From Dipteris shenzhenensis (Eukaryota; Polypodiophyta; Polypodiopsida; Gleicheniales), in assembly GCA_047967505.1 (NCBI GenBank), contig CM106538.1: a stretch of DNA of 64,000 nucleotides. One strand, given 5' to 3'. A program made the translations under genes and the position numbers. Within the stretch, counting starts at the first letter, position 1; the number at the start of each line of letters is the position of its first letter. The notes beneath the pieces are model-generated. The model saw nothing but the letters and a program-made list of their open reading frames with translations. It was not told the DNA's origin and did not search any database. Of the stretch, positions 11,102 to 23,116 are shown piece after piece.

Positions 11102-13232
11102 TATAGCTTCAAAATTCTCAACCAAAAGCTAGAACCAAAACAATAATTACTAAGAGTTCATTACCAAGTGCCAAAACTGTAGCAGCTTAATGTTTATCTT
11201 GCCAAGGACTAGGTCCCTATAATGCCAAGGCAAAGTTGTGTTGGAAAATCTTGCAAGCATAGACTATTACTATACCCAAATCCAACTATAGCTTCCAAGA
11301 AAGATATCATGCAAACCTTGTAGAAAAGTACACTGGCTCACCCGTCACCATCCACCACAAACAACCAAAGTTAGGAAGACATGCTTCAATACTAGTGTAC
11401 AGTTGTCATCCATGTCCATCTATAAAATCTGCAAGAACATCCCTAAGGGTTACTTGTTGGATCCCATGTCTATAAAATTATTTTATATCATATTCTTATT
11501 TCAGTAAAATTTTGTAATGTGAGAAGGGGATTCCTGAATAACAAATGTCTAGCCAGGTACTATCATTTCTTAACAAATCAGCAAGAAGATATCATTCTAA
11601 GTATATAAGTGATTGAATAATGGGAAATAACATGGGAGATTTCCCTATATATGTTGAACCAAAGTACAATGTATCAAAGAGAAATTCATGCTACCCAGCA
11701 ATAGTAAATCTTTATATTAGAGGCTCTAATAAAGATATACATGGAATCCTTCATTCTTTAATTTTTCTGCAACTTATTTACACTTCATTTATCAAGGCCT
11801 ACTCATCAAATCATGTAAACCAATTAAAGTAATACAGCACCCCAACTTTTCTACTCCCCCATGTCCAAGGCTTAAACCTTAAAAACTTGTTGCCCAAAGT
11901 TCCCCACATAGTTATTGTACAAGGTTTAGTGAACAAAGTGCTCCTTAAATAAATCCTCTAACCCATTCTTCTTTTTGGCAGTGAGGGACATGATTCCAGG
12001 GTAGTAGATCTTTAAAACCCTGGTCTGCATCTTCAAAGAGCATCCAGTAATCAATTTGTCAGCATATTACAATATATAATATAGAACAACCAAATGAGCA
12101 AAATAGTTTTTTCTAATGATCAAATATAGATGCTAAGGTTTGATTAAGAGACACTTATTCCCACATAGGGGACTAAAGAAGTCAAAGTAGCATATGTTCT
12201 GTGTCTATTGAAAGCCCCGAATACATTACACACAAACTGGGCTAATTATGGCTACTATGTGCTTAACTACTACCTGCCTATGGGATTCAACAAGGCGCTC
12301 AAACAGAATATGGTTTGGAGGTCATATTTGACTATTGCACTCAAAGATGCACCAAACCCATTGTGGTAGTGTGTTAGGACAAAGCATTTGTGTTGTAGTG
12401 TCAGACACAAGGATCCAATCATTTTTCTGATCCATATTTGTATGACCAACAAAAGCAATTCTCTTCATTGGGTTCCTTATGCATGCAGGGTTAACACAAA
12501 ATACAATTGCAAACTTCTGGTGTGCAACTATGAGAAACTCCATGTAATAGTCCCTTTCCACCTAGCTCCTACCACCAAATACAAGTGCAGCATGGTAGAT
12601 ATTGCACAACGAACTTACGCAGAAGCACAAGCCGTAAGATGTCACATAGAGCACCAAGAACGAGAGAGCTCCCACTTAACATATCCCTTGATCTATGTAG
12701 ATTATCATTGGAATAGACTTTCCATGAGGACACAAGGTCAAACAAAACCAAGCATGGCAAAGTAATTGAAGGAGGCCTTAGCCATGCAAATGAAAAACAT
12801 TGTTTGATCTTCTAGACTCTATCATTGGACCTTTTGGAAATGGGAGGCTACCATCATGCTATTAAAAATAGACAACTTGGTAAGCGATAAGCACTTTGGC
12901 TGAATAGAAGTGTGCATGGACAGCTACATGAAACATTCACAACAATCCACCTAATGCCAAAGTCTATCGTTCGCCTGTAACATAGCAAAAATATGCATCC
13001 ACTTGTGGTCGACCCAATAAAGCATACAATAATGGAAATGGTTCACGGCACCAGCAATACCCAAGTATGGTCATCAAACAAGTTGCCTAGGCTTAGAGAT
13101 CTCCTTGCCTAATGTAGAGAGCCAAAATATGCATGTATTAGTTCTAAAACCTAGAGTTGATGAACGATGGAGATGGAGGATGACTGAAATAGCAAGAGAG
13201 GAGCTTTTGAGGGTGATGCTAGATCTATACAC
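11102..13232. other. No recognisable gene
   Basis: AT-rich sequence with only short chance reading frames. The longest (around 12322-12765, on both strands) shows no motif I recognise. The last few hundred bases may be the 5' untranslated region of the LINE that follows. Confidence 0.4.
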
Positions 13233-15041
13233 ATGTACTCTACATCTCCCATCAACCCACTAGATGTCTCTTTCGACTTACCTCACTGCCTATATGAGCC
13301 AGATTTCTTGTTTGAATTCTCTCGTGACTTTGGTGCACGTGCTTCTCCCCAGTTGCTAGATAATCTGAATATATTAGACAAACTAAGCTTCCTTGCACTA
13401 GTTGCTAATCTTGTTGAAGAATGTGGATCGCCATCTTTTTGCTAGGGAGCTCAACCAAGTCCTGATGGGAGAGGAGGAAGAGGAGGAGTTGTGCGCCCCT
13501 CTTCTGCGCATGCAGCTTAGAAGCCACGAGGTGGCTTCTTTAGTCTTCCCCTAGGAATGTGTCCTCCTAGCACTCCCAGTCCAGATGGGTCCTTGGCTTC
13601 CAGAGAGTTACACAAAGCTTACCCCGCTCAGACTCCCCAGTGTAGAGATGTGATTGGAAACGGTGAAGCAAGAGCCTCTGCTAGCCCTGCCTCCAAGCAG
13701 TCACATGTTCCAGGTGGTGAAGGAGGAGCCTTTTGAACTGACAAAGATAGAGCCAATGGATACATATCAAATACAAATGGAGGCGGTCTACCCTCAACCA
13801 GTGGAGGCTCATCATGTAAAGATGAATAAGGAGATGCTGGGCAGACTCTAGGAGAGTTGAGGCTTCCCACGACCTGTGAGGAAGAAGTTGAGGACCTCCC
13901 ACCACTAGGCATCACAGAATCCAAGCATGCTTCACAATCAAATGCTAGTGGAGCACAATAGTCTAATGGAGAGGATCAAGTAGATGGAGAAGGTAAGATT
14001 GTAATGGCTTTCTTGGATGACAATCTACTGCATGACTCTCTAGTGTGGCTAAGAACCCATGCTTTAGTGGGATTTTTGCCTTGGGTTAGACCTCCTCTTA
14101 CCTTCATTGAGTCTTGGATTAGAATGAGCTAGATTAGGAAAGGGATGCTCAATGTAAGATTCCTAAAGAAAGGCTTTTTTGTCTTTCTGTTTGAGAAACC
14201 CGAGATGGCTTCTAGAGTAATGTAGTATGGTCTTTGGACTATTAAAAACCAACCCTTGTACTTAGAATGGTGGTCCAAGGACTTTTCCCCTGATGCCCCT
14301 ATGTCAACCAAGATCCTTGTTTAGGTGGAGCTCCTTGATCTACCTCTTTATCTATGCAACCAACTTCCTTTTTTATTTTGTGGTCTGGGAGAAGTATTGG
14401 GTATAGAGCAAGAAAACTTTCTTAATCCTAGAGGCAATCCTCAAATTTGCATTAAGATGGACATAGCTGAGGAGATGCCTAAGACTCTCACTATCCTTAA
14501 CAAAAATGGTAGTGTTTTCAGAGAACAGCCCCCGATCTATAAAAATCTTCCTCACTCCTATTTTTTATGTGGGTTGTCCACTCATGTGGTAAAAAGCTTC
14601 CCTTTAAAGAGATCTAAAGCCAAAGAACCAGATTTCACTACTGCTAAATAGTCTACACCCACTGAAAAGTGGGTACCTAAAGTTCAGAATCCCCCTGTTA
14701 AAAATCAGCCCAATACTCAGAATGATCAAGAAGAGAGTTTGGAGAATAGCCACAGTGTCAGCTAGGATGATAACATGGTTATAGAGGCTAGATGGTCCAA
14801 AGAGTTTGAGGAAGATGTCAACAGAGAAGATGCCATGGAAGAGGTAAAAGGTAGTGAGGAAGATTCAGAGAATGAACAAGGGAAGGGTACTCAAATCATT
14901 GCACCATCTCAAGAGGACACTAGTCAGGGCAAGGCATTCATTGTAGTGCAACATAAGAGGAGACAATCCAAGGTTACTACAATTCAAGTGAATAGTTCCA
15001 ACCCCAGGGCTAAAAAGGGGCAAAATAAGAATGTTAGATAA
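13233..15041 (+). pseudogene. LINE ORF1 (DUF4283-like RNA-binding protein), broken
   Basis: A single frame stays readable over 1.8 kb with ten in-frame stops (13443, 13518, 13734, 13827, 13959, 14130, 14223, 14322, 14649, 14763), eight of them TAG, and no obvious frameshift. The middle matches plant LINE ORF1 proteins with a DUF4283 domain: ALVGFLPWVRPP, then LYLEWWSKDFSPDAP, a stop where Trp is expected (KILV-stop-VELLDLPLYL), and a degenerate zinc knuckle around HSYFLCGLSTHVVKSFP in which two Cys have become other residues. The C-terminus is acidic and then basic. ORF1 coats the LINE RNA. The start at 13233 is the first ATG in this frame and is uncertain. Confidence 0.8.
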
Positions 15042-15851
15042 AGTGTTGACCTTCTTGACTCTCAATGCTAGAGGGCTTATGGACCTTGGCAAAAGTGAAG
15101 AGCTAGCTTTCTTGTTGAGAGCTAACTCTCTATCACCTCTTTTTTTAGCATTGCAAGAAGTCAAGGGTTGTAGGAATACTCTTGAGGATAGACTTAAAGT
15201 GATAGATAGAAGAAGATTTTGGTGTACTACACTTCACACGAGGAGGGCAAAGGGGGCACAACTATTGGAATCTTATCTCACTACAAGGATAGCATCACAC
15301 AAGTCACTATAGATGACCACAATAGATGGTTAGTGCTGTAGTGTTGTGTGAAGGAGATTAAGCTCTCAGTTATCTCTCTTTATGCCCCTAACTCAACTAT
15401 AGAAAGGAAGGCTTTATGGGAATCTTTGCAGGCTGCAGATGGCAACTACATTCTAATGGGGGATTTCAACATGGTAGAGAGCAAGCCAGACAGATGGATG
15501 GAAAAGGGCACATGCATCAGAGGTTTTGAATTGCTTTCTTGGGAAGAGTGCAAAGATCACTGGCAGTTGGTTGATGTGAGCACAAATAGGGATTTTACTT
15601 GGTGCAATAGTCAAGCTGAGGATAATAGAAGGGAGGCTAGATTAGACAGGTTCTATGTCTCCCAAATTTTACTAAACAGTCATCTGTCTTTGAGAGTAGA
15701 AACATACTCCTCTTTAAATTTGTCAAATCACAAACCTGTCTTTTTGAGGTGTGATTTTGGCTTTGGTGAGAGAAGACCCTCTTGGTTTAAAGTTGACCCT
15801 AAACTCTTCCACCTAAAGAGTGCAAACTCTAATCAACAAGGCTTGGCATAG
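15031..15851 (+). pseudogene. LINE ORF2 endonuclease domain, broken
   Basis: An apurinic-type (exonuclease-endonuclease-phosphatase fold) endonuclease that nicks target DNA to start integration. Visible motifs: LTLNARGL, ALQEVKG with the metal-binding Glu, SLYAPN, LMGDFNMV with Asp/Asn, RLDRFYVS, and SNHKPVFL. The last is normally S-D-H-x-P, so the catalytic-site Asp is changed to Asn. The segment is split over two frames, with a shift and stop near 15310-15345. The frame ends at 15849 shortly after the domain. Confidence 0.85.
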
Positions 15852-17836
15852 TGCTTTCTCTAAGCACACCACAACCTCAGATGCTTGGGCACTTGCTGTC
15901 AACGATACCCAAAACATTCTAAGAGCAGCTAGAAAGAAAAGGGCATAGATTAGAGCTCAAAGAATGGATTGCATTCAGGACAACATCAGAACATTAGAGA
16001 AAAAAGCTAGAGCTAGAAATGTGGAGGACCATGTAGAACTGAATAGTGCAAAAAAAGCTCTCATAGAACAAGAACAGATCAGGTTAAATGATTCCAAAGT
16101 ATATTTTAGATATTGGTGGGGAGGCAAGATTGATAGACCCTCCAAGGAAACATTCAGAATAATCAGAAGAAAAAGGTGTCAAGAGGAGATCCTTCTCCTT
16201 AAAAGACCAAATGGCACCCACTTAAATAACACTGAGGAGAATATTGAATACATCAAGCATCATTTTCAAGAACTACTCCCACCACATGTCCCTTGAATGA
16301 TGACACCCAAAGAGCAAGACAATTATGTCAAATTATAAGGGAGAAGGCTGTTAAAACTTTTGATCTACCCTACTTAGAGAGACCTTTCAGTTTGGAAGAG
16401 TTGAAAGAAGATGTGGTAGTCATGGGAGATGGTAAGACACTTGGGGAAGATGGGCTACCTATTGAGTTCTACAAGGTTTTCTGGGAACTAGTTGGCCCAT
16501 ATTTATTACCATTATGGCAAGAAAGTATAGTATAAGGTTTTTTTCCCCTTCACATTAATGGGGGCATTATCAAACAGATCCCTAAAGAGGGCCCCAAAGA
16601 TGAGATTAAGAATTGGAGGCCTTTAACAATGTTAAACTGTAGCTACCAAAATTTTTCAAAAGTCTTAGCTCTTAGGATTCAAGGCAAAATGAAAGATTCT
16701 TCCAGAGCAAAAGGGGTTTATCAAGAGACTTGAAGCCATTATTAATATATGGGAAGGATGTGAATATGCTAAAGAAACTAACAGGATATTTTCTTTCTTA
16801 AAGTTGACTTTGACAAGGCTTATGATAGGCTGGAATGGGATTTTATAATTCAATCTCTGTAGGACATGGGACCCTCTTTTGTATCAAGTGTTAAACTTCT
16901 AGAAGCTCACTAATGCTACAGCTAAGGTCAATGTCAATAGAATGATGAATGACCCCTTTTTTCTTAAGAGATCAATCAACAAGTCTGCCCCTTATCTCCT
17001 CTTCTTTTTGCTATAGTTGCAGATTCTCTAGGATGGCTTCTTAGAAGTCAAATTCAAGAGGGAAGTTTGAAAGGCATTGAGCTGATTAATGGTAAACAAT
17101 TGGTATGCCAGCAGTTTGCTGATGACAGCACTTTGACTCCTAGAAACATTGATCAGGATATTAGATGTGTAATGGATTGTCTTGAAGTTATTTGTCAAGC
17201 CTCAGGATCTTCTATCAACCACTCCAAAACAGGGTATTGCACACTCAGTGGCAAGGAGCAAGGGGTTCTCCAACAATTAGGATTCCTCATCAAAATTCAA
17301 AAAGGGAGAATTTTTAGACTTTTGGGCATTCCAATGGGCTTTGAGGTTATAATGAAGCAGAGGTGGGACTAGGTAATGGATAGGTTTTAGAAGAAGCTGG
17401 AAAAATGGAGAAGTTTCCAAGCCAACCTGGCTGGAAGAAAACTGGTTCTTAACCATTGCCTCTACCCCATTGGTATTTTTTATCTTTCTTGTTGGTCTCC
17501 TTCTAAAACAGGTCTAGACAGATTCATGATTGTGCAGGTCATTCTTATGGGAAGGGAACAATAAAATATCCAAAGTAAGGTGGGATTACTGTATCAAGCC
17601 CAAAGAAGAAGGGGGACTAGGGGTGATAGACATTTCTTTTGCTGCTAAAAATCTTCATGCTACTTGGATTATCAAAGCATGACTTGATCCAGAGGAGGAT
17701 TGGGCACAGTTGCTTCTGAGAAATATGAGGTATATAAGACCTTGCAAGGCTCTAAATTGGAAAAATTATCCTTTCATCTCTACTCTTTTAAACCCTGAAC
17801 CTTGTAAATCCAAGAAGAGTCCCTTGTGAAGTCTAT
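15852..17836 (+). pseudogene. LINE ORF2 reverse transcriptase, heavily broken
   Basis: Contains the linker (RYWWGGKIDRPSKETFRIIR), the RT lead-in (LGEDGLPIEFYKVFWELVGP), then IKQIPKEGPKDEIKNWRPLT and the palm motif QQFADDSTL with FADD at 17115-17126. After it come SGSSINHSKTGYCTLSG and the thumb segment with IPMGF. Between about 16540 and 17060 the frame shifts repeatedly and stops are dense. The downstream part (17373-17836) still reads as KPKEEGGLGVIDIS in pieces. It is the catalytic core of target-primed reverse transcription and cannot work here. Confidence 0.85.
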
Positions 17837-18463
17837 TTGGTGCTTTTCTCTCGCAAAGGATCATTTATGGCCATTGACTCTATTTGGGTTTCCTCATTAT
17901 TTAGATTTGACACTTTGACAGATGAGCATTTTTCAATAGCAGCTATCGTATTCAAGAAAAGTATCCAATCTTGGGGTCAACTTTGGAATAAAGAGCTTTT
18001 CAAGTGGAAATCTTGGCTTGAAATAAGAAGGGAGTTCTCACTAACCAACCAACATCAGAGATTGATCATGGAAAGACTAGAATTATGGAAAGGAGAAGTG
18101 AGTTGGAAGGGAGGCTTAGTACTCTGCATACACAAAGAGTTCAGCTGGGTGGGGTGCTCCTCTTTACTACCTATCCCAACTCCCACTGCAAATATGGAGG
18201 ATCTATTTAGAACCCTTAACAATAGGTGGAAACTGAATGATGACAGATCTAAATGGTATTTCATATTTCATAAATTATGGAATAGGAATGTGCCTAATAA
18301 AATGTCTCGTCTTGCTTGGTTAATCCTTCATAAAGCAGTGTGGTCTAACTCTAGAGGGCTCAGCATTGGTAAAGGAGATGACAAATGTATGAGATGCCTA
18401 ACCTCTATGGAGGATGTCTTTCATTTATTTGTTGCATGTGTGTGTAAGTGCCTGCGTGTGTGA
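17837..18463 (+). pseudogene. LINE ORF2 C-terminal region with zf-RVT
   Basis: This 208-codon open piece ends in the zinc-binding zf-RVT domain of plant LINEs: WYFIFHKLWNRNVPNKM, then LAWLILHKAVWSNSRGL and DKCMRCLTSMEDVFHLFVAC, with the C-x-x-C and H-x-x-x-C pattern. The end runs into a TG-rich repeat (from about 18430) that encodes the last residues, so the natural C-terminus is lost. Confidence 0.75.
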
Positions 18464-19779
18464 GATGCATTTACTAATCAAAATTATTTTGTGTGTGTAG
18501 GTGTGTGTGTATAAATATCTAACTATGGGTCTTACTTCCATGGCAAGAAGGCCCATACACCAAGCTATAATGTACTCTTTCCAAATAACTCAAATCCTCC
18601 TCAAGGATACATAAACCACACACCCAATAGTATTAACCCACTACAAGGTATGGAATATGCATGCGCGTGTGTGTGTGCACACTTGATTGCATGTGCACAT
18701 GCATATATGTCAGGTTCATTCAACCACATGGGCATGTGTGCTTGCATGTGTTAGAAATCACTCCTAGAACTAGGTGCTAGAGTTTCAGGAAGGGCAAAAG
18801 ATGTAAAAGGTAAAGAAACACTTAGCAAGTTCTTGTATGCTATTATGACAAGCCTTTGCCACATAGATCTTGGAAAAGTCACTCAAAAGTATTTCTTGTT
18901 TAATTTGAAAAGACAACATTCATTACCAAAGTTTCTTGGAAAAAGGACAATGCTAAATGCACAAAATATGCTCTACGCCAACTTCAACTTTACTCCATTT
19001 CACAACGATCCAATGATATTTGAAGTCATACAATCTAGATCCTATTTTCACCTAAATGCAAAGTTCGGGTCCATAGTATGTGTGTGAATGTTCGCTCAAG
19101 CCTTGGTGACTAGCTTTGTTCGGGGGGGGGATATTAAGTGCTTTGAGCTTCTCCACATTCTTTGCTTTCTTCAGATCTAGTGGTGTTTCCTTCTCTTTGT
19201 TGGGTATCTTTTATTTAGATGGGATGATTGTAAGTTCTACCTCACTTCCTATAGGGTATCTTAGTTTTTACAATGCTGTGAGAGCTTCTTCAGTGGATTG
19301 CAACACAAAATAGATAGGTAATAGTTTGTTAGGCTGTTAAAAGGTAGTGCTAATGTAAGGCAAAGTGTGAATCTACATTCTTCTCTTTGATTTGGAAAAA
19401 GGATACATGAAATCATAGAGAGCTTAAACTGTGGGGCAAGTGTGGGTTACCTCCCTTCAGATGGACATTAATTGCCCACTCACTACCAACTCACCTCCCT
19501 CTTAATACATGTGCTATCCTTTTCATCATGGTATCCCCTCCTTTTATGGCATGATATGCATCCAATACTTTTAGCTTATGAAAAATCTTGGTCAGATTTA
19601 GCACCTTCCTCGATGATGATATTCCTTAATGCTATATATCTTGATTTGATGTGTAACAAGCAACTGCTAGGTATTCCCATTCGATTAACTATTGTGGGTC
19701 CCCCCACCACTGCAATGAATCGTGCTTTAGGACAACACTTCTCAATTTTCATGCCATTGACTAGGTTTTACAATTTGTT
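18464..19779. other. No gene; GT-rich microsatellite and filler
   Basis: TG/GT-rich runs at 18430-18510 and 18668-18745, then AT-rich sequence. Short reading frames at 18833-19087 and 19472-19834 have no recognisable motif. A run of G at about 19121-19130 is notable only as low complexity. Confidence 0.4.
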
Positions 19780-20450
19780 CTGTTCTAGGTCTCTTCAAGA
19801 ATGGATGTCCCATAAGTGCATTGGCTTCGTATGATACACTAAAAAATTATATAAAAAGATGGCTAGGATTCGCAAATGTACACCTGAAAGGTTTCCATCA
19901 TGACGTCTGAAACATGGCGAGTGTACATTCTTCAACTCGAATGGCATCACCTTGCTTGAGAATGCACCCCTTGTGATGAAGATTGCCATTTCCCTATCTT
20001 CCTTGGCTAATGTGATTGATTGTGGGTCTCTGATGGTTTGATCATTGAACTTCTTATAGTCTAGACACACACATGCTTAGCTTCCCATTTTTCTTTGGGC
20101 ACTATGATGATGGGGAATTTGGTCCACTACAGAGATGAATCCTGATCATAGCAGTTGATGAATTTCAAATTTGACCAACTTTGCATTGGTGGGGTTCATT
20201 TGGTACAATTGCTGGTGATTGGCTTTGCATTTGGATCAAAGGAAATCAATGTGGCTTGCATACCCTTTAAGTCTGTGTACTCCCATGTGAGAATATATTT
20301 TCTATTAAGAAGAGTTTATAGGCTTATTTGATGAACTCTTCAAGCAATCCTTTAATTTGTATCAACTTTGGCTATCCTTCTGAACACACATTGAGTGCTT
20401 TGATGGCTTCCCTCAGTGATAGTTTGGCCATTGCCTAATGCGATGTGTGG
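19780..20450 (-). pseudogene. Ty3/gypsy reverse transcriptase fragment
   Basis: Read right to left, this has the N-terminal RT landmarks of a Ty3/gypsy element: WEYTDLKGMQ (20330-20280), then YQMNPTNAKLVKFEI (about 20205-20165), a broken PKK-type segment (PIIIVPKEKW), CLDYKKFNDQTIRD, then FSSKVMPFELKN and FLVYHTK. Between IRD and the GAFSSKVMPF segment about 40 residues of the palm are deleted. The YLDD motif is replaced (YNFLVY). Frames shift at about 20070. No LTR is visible next to it. It is a short, dead fragment on the strand opposite to its neighbours. Confidence 0.75.
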
Positions 20451-21448
20451 GCTTCTCTTGATTTTTCCTTTGTTCCTATTTGTCCTTTAGTGAACCTCTT
20501 TAGAAGTAGTGCCTTCGTGATTTCAATCGCAACCTTCTTTTCTTCTTTCAAATCTTAGCTAGATGTCAGGCGTTCAACCCAGTGCATTGGACCCTAAGCT
20601 TTACATTTACCCCTTTTCATCCTTGATGTCTGCACTTTCGTCAATTGAGCATGCACCTTCTCACCATTAGTCCCCTCTTTTCCCTCAAATGGAATACCAT
20701 CAACGAGCGCAGAGCTGCTTTCCAAAAGGACTTAAAGTTGATTCCTTCAGCTACTGTTCATGTAGGTCAGGCTCCATCATGGTTCCCTTCCACTCATGAG
20801 AGGTGGACAAGTAGAAGACTAGCAAGTTCGAGGTTCGTACCGAGACAACATAGAGGCGTCTTAAGAGAGGGTGAGGATCTCTCTCTCGAGGATGGGAGAA
20901 GTACACTATTGCAGCGCAAAGTGGCTTGCAATGCTTTGTTTTGTTTTGAGAGTCGTCTTTGCTATGTGAGGCACTTACACCCACTAGACTTCTCATGGAA
21001 AACTCTTACCTTATTTATTCGGTGCCGCCACAAGCGTGGACCCTGCGTCACCAGTGGAAACTCAGAGAGCGAAGCAGACACCACCAGGACGTGGACGGAC
21101 CTAGGCATGTGGGACTGGCTCTCAACCCACAGGCCTCGAGCTCATTATGCAAAAAATGCCATATTCGGGGAGGTGGGGTGCCATAAGCATAGATGGAGGT
21201 GGTGGTGCAGGAGAGGAAGGGAGGGGGGGGGGGGGGCAAAGGGAGGGGAGGACACGTGGAGGAGGGAGCGCCGTGAATTGAGTGTGAGGGTGAGGAGAGA
21301 CGAAAGGAGGATGGATATGCGAAAGGAAGGGAAGTGGAAATGTGTTAATTGAGAGAAGGGAGATTGATCGATTGTTTGGAGGTCTTTTGAGTGTTTCTGT
21401 GTTGAATCATTTTTTGCATGGGACTCTGTCTTCTCCTCGCTCTCCATC
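20451..21448. other. Upstream region of the DUF2358 gene
   Basis: No gene motif recognised. The G run at 21227-21237 and the strongly pyrimidine-rich stretch from about 21425 to 21700 are the main compositional features. The CT-rich leader before and within the first exon is typical of plant 5' regions. A 235-codon frame at 20645-21352 is low complexity at its end and has no family resemblance that I can see. Confidence 0.35.
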
Positions 21449-22499
21449 ATGCTTTCCTTGCTTCCTTCCCCTCCTCCTGACCTCTCCCCTCCCTTCCCCC
21501 CTCGCATTTCCCTCCTCCTCCCTCCTCCCCTCAGACCCAAATCATCTCATTCCCTCCTTTGCTCTTCCCACCCCTCCCCCCCCCTCCTTGATCGCACTTG
21601 CTCCCCCTCTTCCCTCCGTCCTTCCTCGCATCCTCCCTCGTTGCCTTCCCCTCTCCCTGACCCATCTATTATCTTCCCCCGCATCTCTGACTCTGGCTTT
21701 TATCGTCATTGGTTCGCAACCGACCTGGCGGCGGCTGTGCAGTCGTCGCCTGCCTCAGAGCAGAAGCAGGAAAGCTCGGAACGAGATAACTTTTATGCGA
21801 ATATGGGGTCCGCAATACGTACTCTTAGGCAGGAGTTGCCTTCTGTATTCCACAAGGATTTGAATTACGAGATTTACAGGTGAGTTGGAAACTAACGAAA
21901 AAGTCAGTGAGCACAAGTTATTCGTTCCTCTACACATTTCTATACATCTAAATTGAATCGTTATTTAAGTCTATCGCAATTCTGATAGCAGGGATGACAT
22001 CACCTTTCGAGATCCTCGCAACATCTTCAATGGCATTGACAACTACAAGCTCATTTTTTGGGCGCTCCGTTTCCATGGGCGGATCTTCTTTAGAGCAATA
22101 TGGGTCGATGTCGTCCGTATTTGGCAACCGTCAAATCGAGTTATATTGGTTCGCTGGACTGTTCGTGGCATACCCAGGGTACCATGGGAAGCACAGGGCC
22201 TTTTTGATGGGACCTCGGAGTACAAGCTGGACAAGGAAGGGAAAATATATGAGCACAAGGTTGATAATGTGGCCCTCAATTACCCTCCTATGTTTAGGAC
22301 TCCCACGGTGTTGGATCTTCTTTCGTCGACTGGGGTTGCCACTCCGACTCCCACCTTCTTTGACAGAGCCTTTTTGGCTTCATGGATGGAATTTCCTGAT
22401 TTGAAGATATCAACGTGGGAAAGATTTTACTGGGCTTTGACAGAAACCTTAGACATACAAAATAGTAAGGAGCTCCGGAGTTGCTATTTGGCTCTATAA
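21449..22499 (+). CDS. Plastid-targeted DUF2358 protein, two exons
   Basis: A conserved plant protein of unknown function with a DUF2358 (NTF2-like, SnoaL-type) fold, predicted to act in the chloroplast. Exon 1 is 21449-21879 and exon 2 is 21992-22499, giving about 312 residues. The first 90 or so residues are Ser/Pro-rich with almost no acidic residues, as in a transit peptide. Conservation starts at DNFYANMGSAIRTLRQELP and crosses the intron (YEIYR, then DDITFRDPRNIFNG). Further landmarks are ALRFHGRIFFRA, RWTVRGIPRVPWEAQG and GKIYEHKVDNVALN, close to angiosperm copies such as Arabidopsis At1g79510/At1g16320. The intron is 112 bp with GTGAGT and CAG. The 3' end is unsure: a splice at 22464 (ATA before GTAAGG) to an acceptor at about 22574 would give a slightly different short tail. 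There is no frameshift or internal stop, so it may be functional. Confidence 0.85.
21880..21991 (+). other. Intron of the DUF2358 gene
   Basis: The donor GTGAGT follows ATTTACAG and the acceptor is GCAG before GGATGACATC. Removing 112 bp rejoins the Arg codon (AG plus G) and restores the conserved protein without a gap. Confidence 0.85.
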
Positions 22500-23075
22500 A
22501 CGACTTATTGTTCTTGATAAACAAAAATCACCCTCCCTCACTGCCTTCTCTTCTTACCTCTCTTCCTTCCATAGGCTCCAGAAAATCAAGTATGATACGC
22601 CCATGAAGAGAATCACTGATCTGGTATATTGCCCTGGTTCAGGCTTTTCTTCTATACATTATCTGCCCTTAAGAAAGTGGCTGCTATATCTGTACATATA
22701 TTTTATCTGCAAACGTAGTCGTACTTCAAGTTCTACCCTTTTCCCGAAACTATATCACCTGCCTATCTCTAAAGCTATATTTTAAATAATTCTTGAAATT
22801 ACTTTAGAGGCCTCAAGAGCTCACAGTATATTATAACATCGCCTTTCCTATCCTAATGACCCTTAATGCTCTCTATTTGTAATTATGTATGTAGTCTTTC
22901 CATGCTCAGACGTTGCTGAGCATTTCATGTACAAAAAGTGCTTGGCTGCGTCAATGTCAGAAATGGCCTTATCGTAGGTGAACACATATTGTTGGTGGAT
23001 TCCTTCGATTCTCTACCAGTTTTCACAAGAATGTGAGGCTTAGTGCGTGCATACACGTGAGAAAACGAGAAGAAC

Positions 23076-23116
<41 letters not shown>

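Larger units (their letters stand above)
13233..18463 (+). mobile_element. L1-type LINE, decayed
   Basis: A non-LTR retrotransposon of the plant L1 type. ORF1 (13233-15041) overlaps the start of ORF2 (15031) by 11 bases. ORF2 contains an endonuclease, a reverse transcriptase with FADD, and a C-terminal zinc-binding domain. A GT-rich microsatellite begins where the zf-RVT domain should end (18430), and no poly-A tail is visible, so the 3' end seems lost. Multiple stops and frameshifts make it inactive. Confidence 0.88.

Noticed and set aside
13654-13851. Reading frame with repeated VKQEP, VKEEP and TKIEP motifs resembling SUMO-type sites
   Set aside because: It lies out of frame inside LINE ORF1. 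The repetitive look comes from the same bases that code for ORF1.
20645-21352. 235-codon plus frame
   Set aside because: No motif, low-complexity end with G runs, and overlap with frames on both strands. Best treated as chance.
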